The notes under the pieces were generated by a model, which did not search any database, was not told where the DNA came from, and saw only the letters and a program-made list of their open reading frames with translations. The translations under genes were made by a program, and so were the position numbers. 64,000 nucleotides of DNA from Plantago major (taxonomy: Eukaryota > Streptophyta > Magnoliopsida > Lamiales > Plantaginaceae). Below are positions 62,827 through 64,000 of the stretch, one piece after another (the stretch's first letter is position 1; each line of letters starts with the position of its first letter). Location: assembly GCA_026545765.1 (NCBI GenBank), contig CM048841.1, positions 88,952,636 to 89,016,635 of the forward strand. Direction: 5' to 3'.

Positions 62827-63830
62827 GTATATTTCCAAATGTTTTTATTACCGATTCACGATCAATAATACTAAACTTGTGTATTGCTTTTTTAGTTAAT
62901 CATGTTTTTATGTGTGGATTATGTTGAAATTTTAGTGAATGATTGAGCTTTCAATTCATTCGATGAATTGGTCAATGTGGTCCAACACGTCGAAAACAAG
63001 CATTCCGTGTAAGCGTGTATCTCGTTGTTAAAACGAATTACACTTTATGTATTAAGTCACTAAAATCGCCAAGTGGTGAAAGGGTGACTAATGCTTTAAG
63101 TGTGTTTGATCAATACATGAATGAGTTAAGTCATCTTAAACATGATGATGTGTAATCCTATGTGCTAAAATTCGGATTTAAGAGCAAAGTAATCGAAAAG
63201 AAAGGAGAAAAATCGAAACGGGAGGAAACATGGGAGCTCACCGCGGTCCCAATGTGGACAGAACTTTCTGTTTTGTCTTGGGACCGCGGTGAGGTAGGGG
63301 CTCACCGCGGTGAGACCACGGCCGAATGTCAGCGATTTCCTCCGAAAATTCGAATTTTTCCTGGTCTTTTCATGAATAGACACTTCCTTTAAGTTTAAGA
63401 ATTGTGTCCCTTTCAACTTTGTCTATTGAATGAAGAGTTAACACCTTTAGTAGAAGAATATAACTCTTGGGAAAGATCATCAAACAAGTATAAATATGTG
63501 GAGAAGTTCTTCACGAAGAACACATACATCACATTCCACATACTTGCTTTCTTTCCCCCTGCTCTTTGTGCATCCTAACAACACTCAAACTAAGGTTCGC
63601 CAGACTTGGCTATCGGAGTGCAACCTAGCCATTTAAGAGGAGTTTTATCCTGGGAGACTATTGCAAATAATCCGTGTGCACCGTAGCGGGGCAATAAAGT
63701 CTTAAGGAGAGATAGTCAAACTATCGACTCTTCTCGACCCTGTTTCTTCTCCTCTACTTCCATACCCGCAGATTCCTACCATATTCCCTCACAATCTCAA
63801 GACTTTATCTGTTTTTGGAAGTACTTGAAG
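62827..63830. other. Probable 5' LTR/leader region of a third copia element
   Basis: TGTTGAAATTTTAGTG near 62922 could be the LTR start. TATAAATATG at about 63489 is a TATA-like box, and AATAAAG lies near 63694. No LTR end or primer site could be fixed because the partner LTR is outside the window. Contains the GC-rich hairpin at 63237-63314. Confidence 0.45.
63237..63314. repeat. GC-rich hairpin plus palindrome (CTCACCGCGGT)
   Basis: CTCACCGCGGTCCCAA (63237-63252) is perfectly complementary to TTGGGACCGCGGTGAG (63278-63293), with a 25-nt loop. CTCACCGCGGTGAG (63301-63314) is a perfect palindrome sharing the same core. Confidence 0.95.
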
Positions 63831-64000
63831 ATGTCTACTCCCGTGAATGATGTTCTCATGGCTCGTCCTACCATTCCCAACGAGAAACCTGAAAAGTTTG
63901 GTGGAAGAAACTTCAAAAGCTGGAGGCTAAAAATGCAAAGGGCTTTCGGTGCTTGGTCGCACGGCGACATTCTCTGTAAGATTTACATTTTGAATTGTTT
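63831..64000 (+). CDS. Ty1/copia gag, N-terminal part, runs off the window
   Basis: ATG 63831 opens a frame still open at the window end, about 56 codons. It encodes MSTPVNDVLMARP and then KPEKFGGRNFKSWRLKMQRA, the motif with which copia gag proteins start (K-F-x-G-x-N-F-x-x-W). The rest of the element must lie to the right. Intactness cannot be judged. Confidence 0.82.
   Translation, partial: MSTPVNDVLMARPTIPNEKPEKFGGRNFKSWRLKMQRAFGAWSHGDILCKIYILNC

Overview
The window is nuclear DNA from a flowering plant, almost certainly a eudicot. Genes have GT-AG introns, intergenic DNA is AT-rich, and there are Ty1/copia retrotransposons, MITEs, tRNA-derived SINEs and an endogenous pararetrovirus (Caulimoviridae). 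Families are recognised by eye from protein motifs. Exon structures were assembled by hand from splice sites and codon phase, and for every gene called the phases close to a single frame. The species cannot be named from the sequence.

Layout. 50-4981: a divergent pair, a SAM-dependent methyltransferase of the lysine-methyltransferase (Methyltransf_16) type on minus and a DUF936 (CORD-like microtubule protein) gene on plus. They share a 374-bp promoter carrying mitosis-specific (MSA) sites. 5403-7026: a PIF/Harbinger-like non-autonomous element with a nested Stowaway-like MITE. 7942-8493: a plastid-type protein with a chlorophyll-binding ExxNGR helix. 9610-12656: splicing factor PRP17/CDC40. 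13299-13370: tRNA-Gly(UCC). 14236-23792: a 14-exon SUMO protease of the OTS1/OTS2 (ULP1c/d) type. 27642-32954: RBM25-type splicing factor (RRM plus PWI). 34275-36311: intronless U-box/ARM E3 ligase of the PUB18/PUB19 type. 59507-60985: a group III XTH, likely the XTH33 counterpart.

The set PRP17, OTS, RBM25, PUB18/19 and XTH33 matches two Arabidopsis chromosome 1 neighbourhoods that each keep only part of it. This window therefore appears to preserve the unfractionated ancestral order. Several genes are functionally related: two splicing factors, a SUMO protease and a U-box ligase, the last two being linked to salt, ABA and drought responses in Arabidopsis.

Between the U-box gene and the XTH lies about 20 kb of inserted DNA: a 5.1-kb copia element (38067-43198, perfect 5-bp TSD), a roughly 6.8-kb florendovirus-like pararetrovirus copy (46641-53460) and a 4.3-kb copia element lacking its integrase core (53643-57951). 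The viral copy sits in simple repeats at the centre of a 39-bp inverted repeat, so it looks like an insertion into the apex of an older hairpin-forming element. All three are broken by stops, frameshifts or deletions. At the right edge a third copia-type gag begins (63831) and runs off the window, preceded by an unusual GC-rich hairpin and, further upstream, by an E2F-type promoter motif with a possible orphan first exon.
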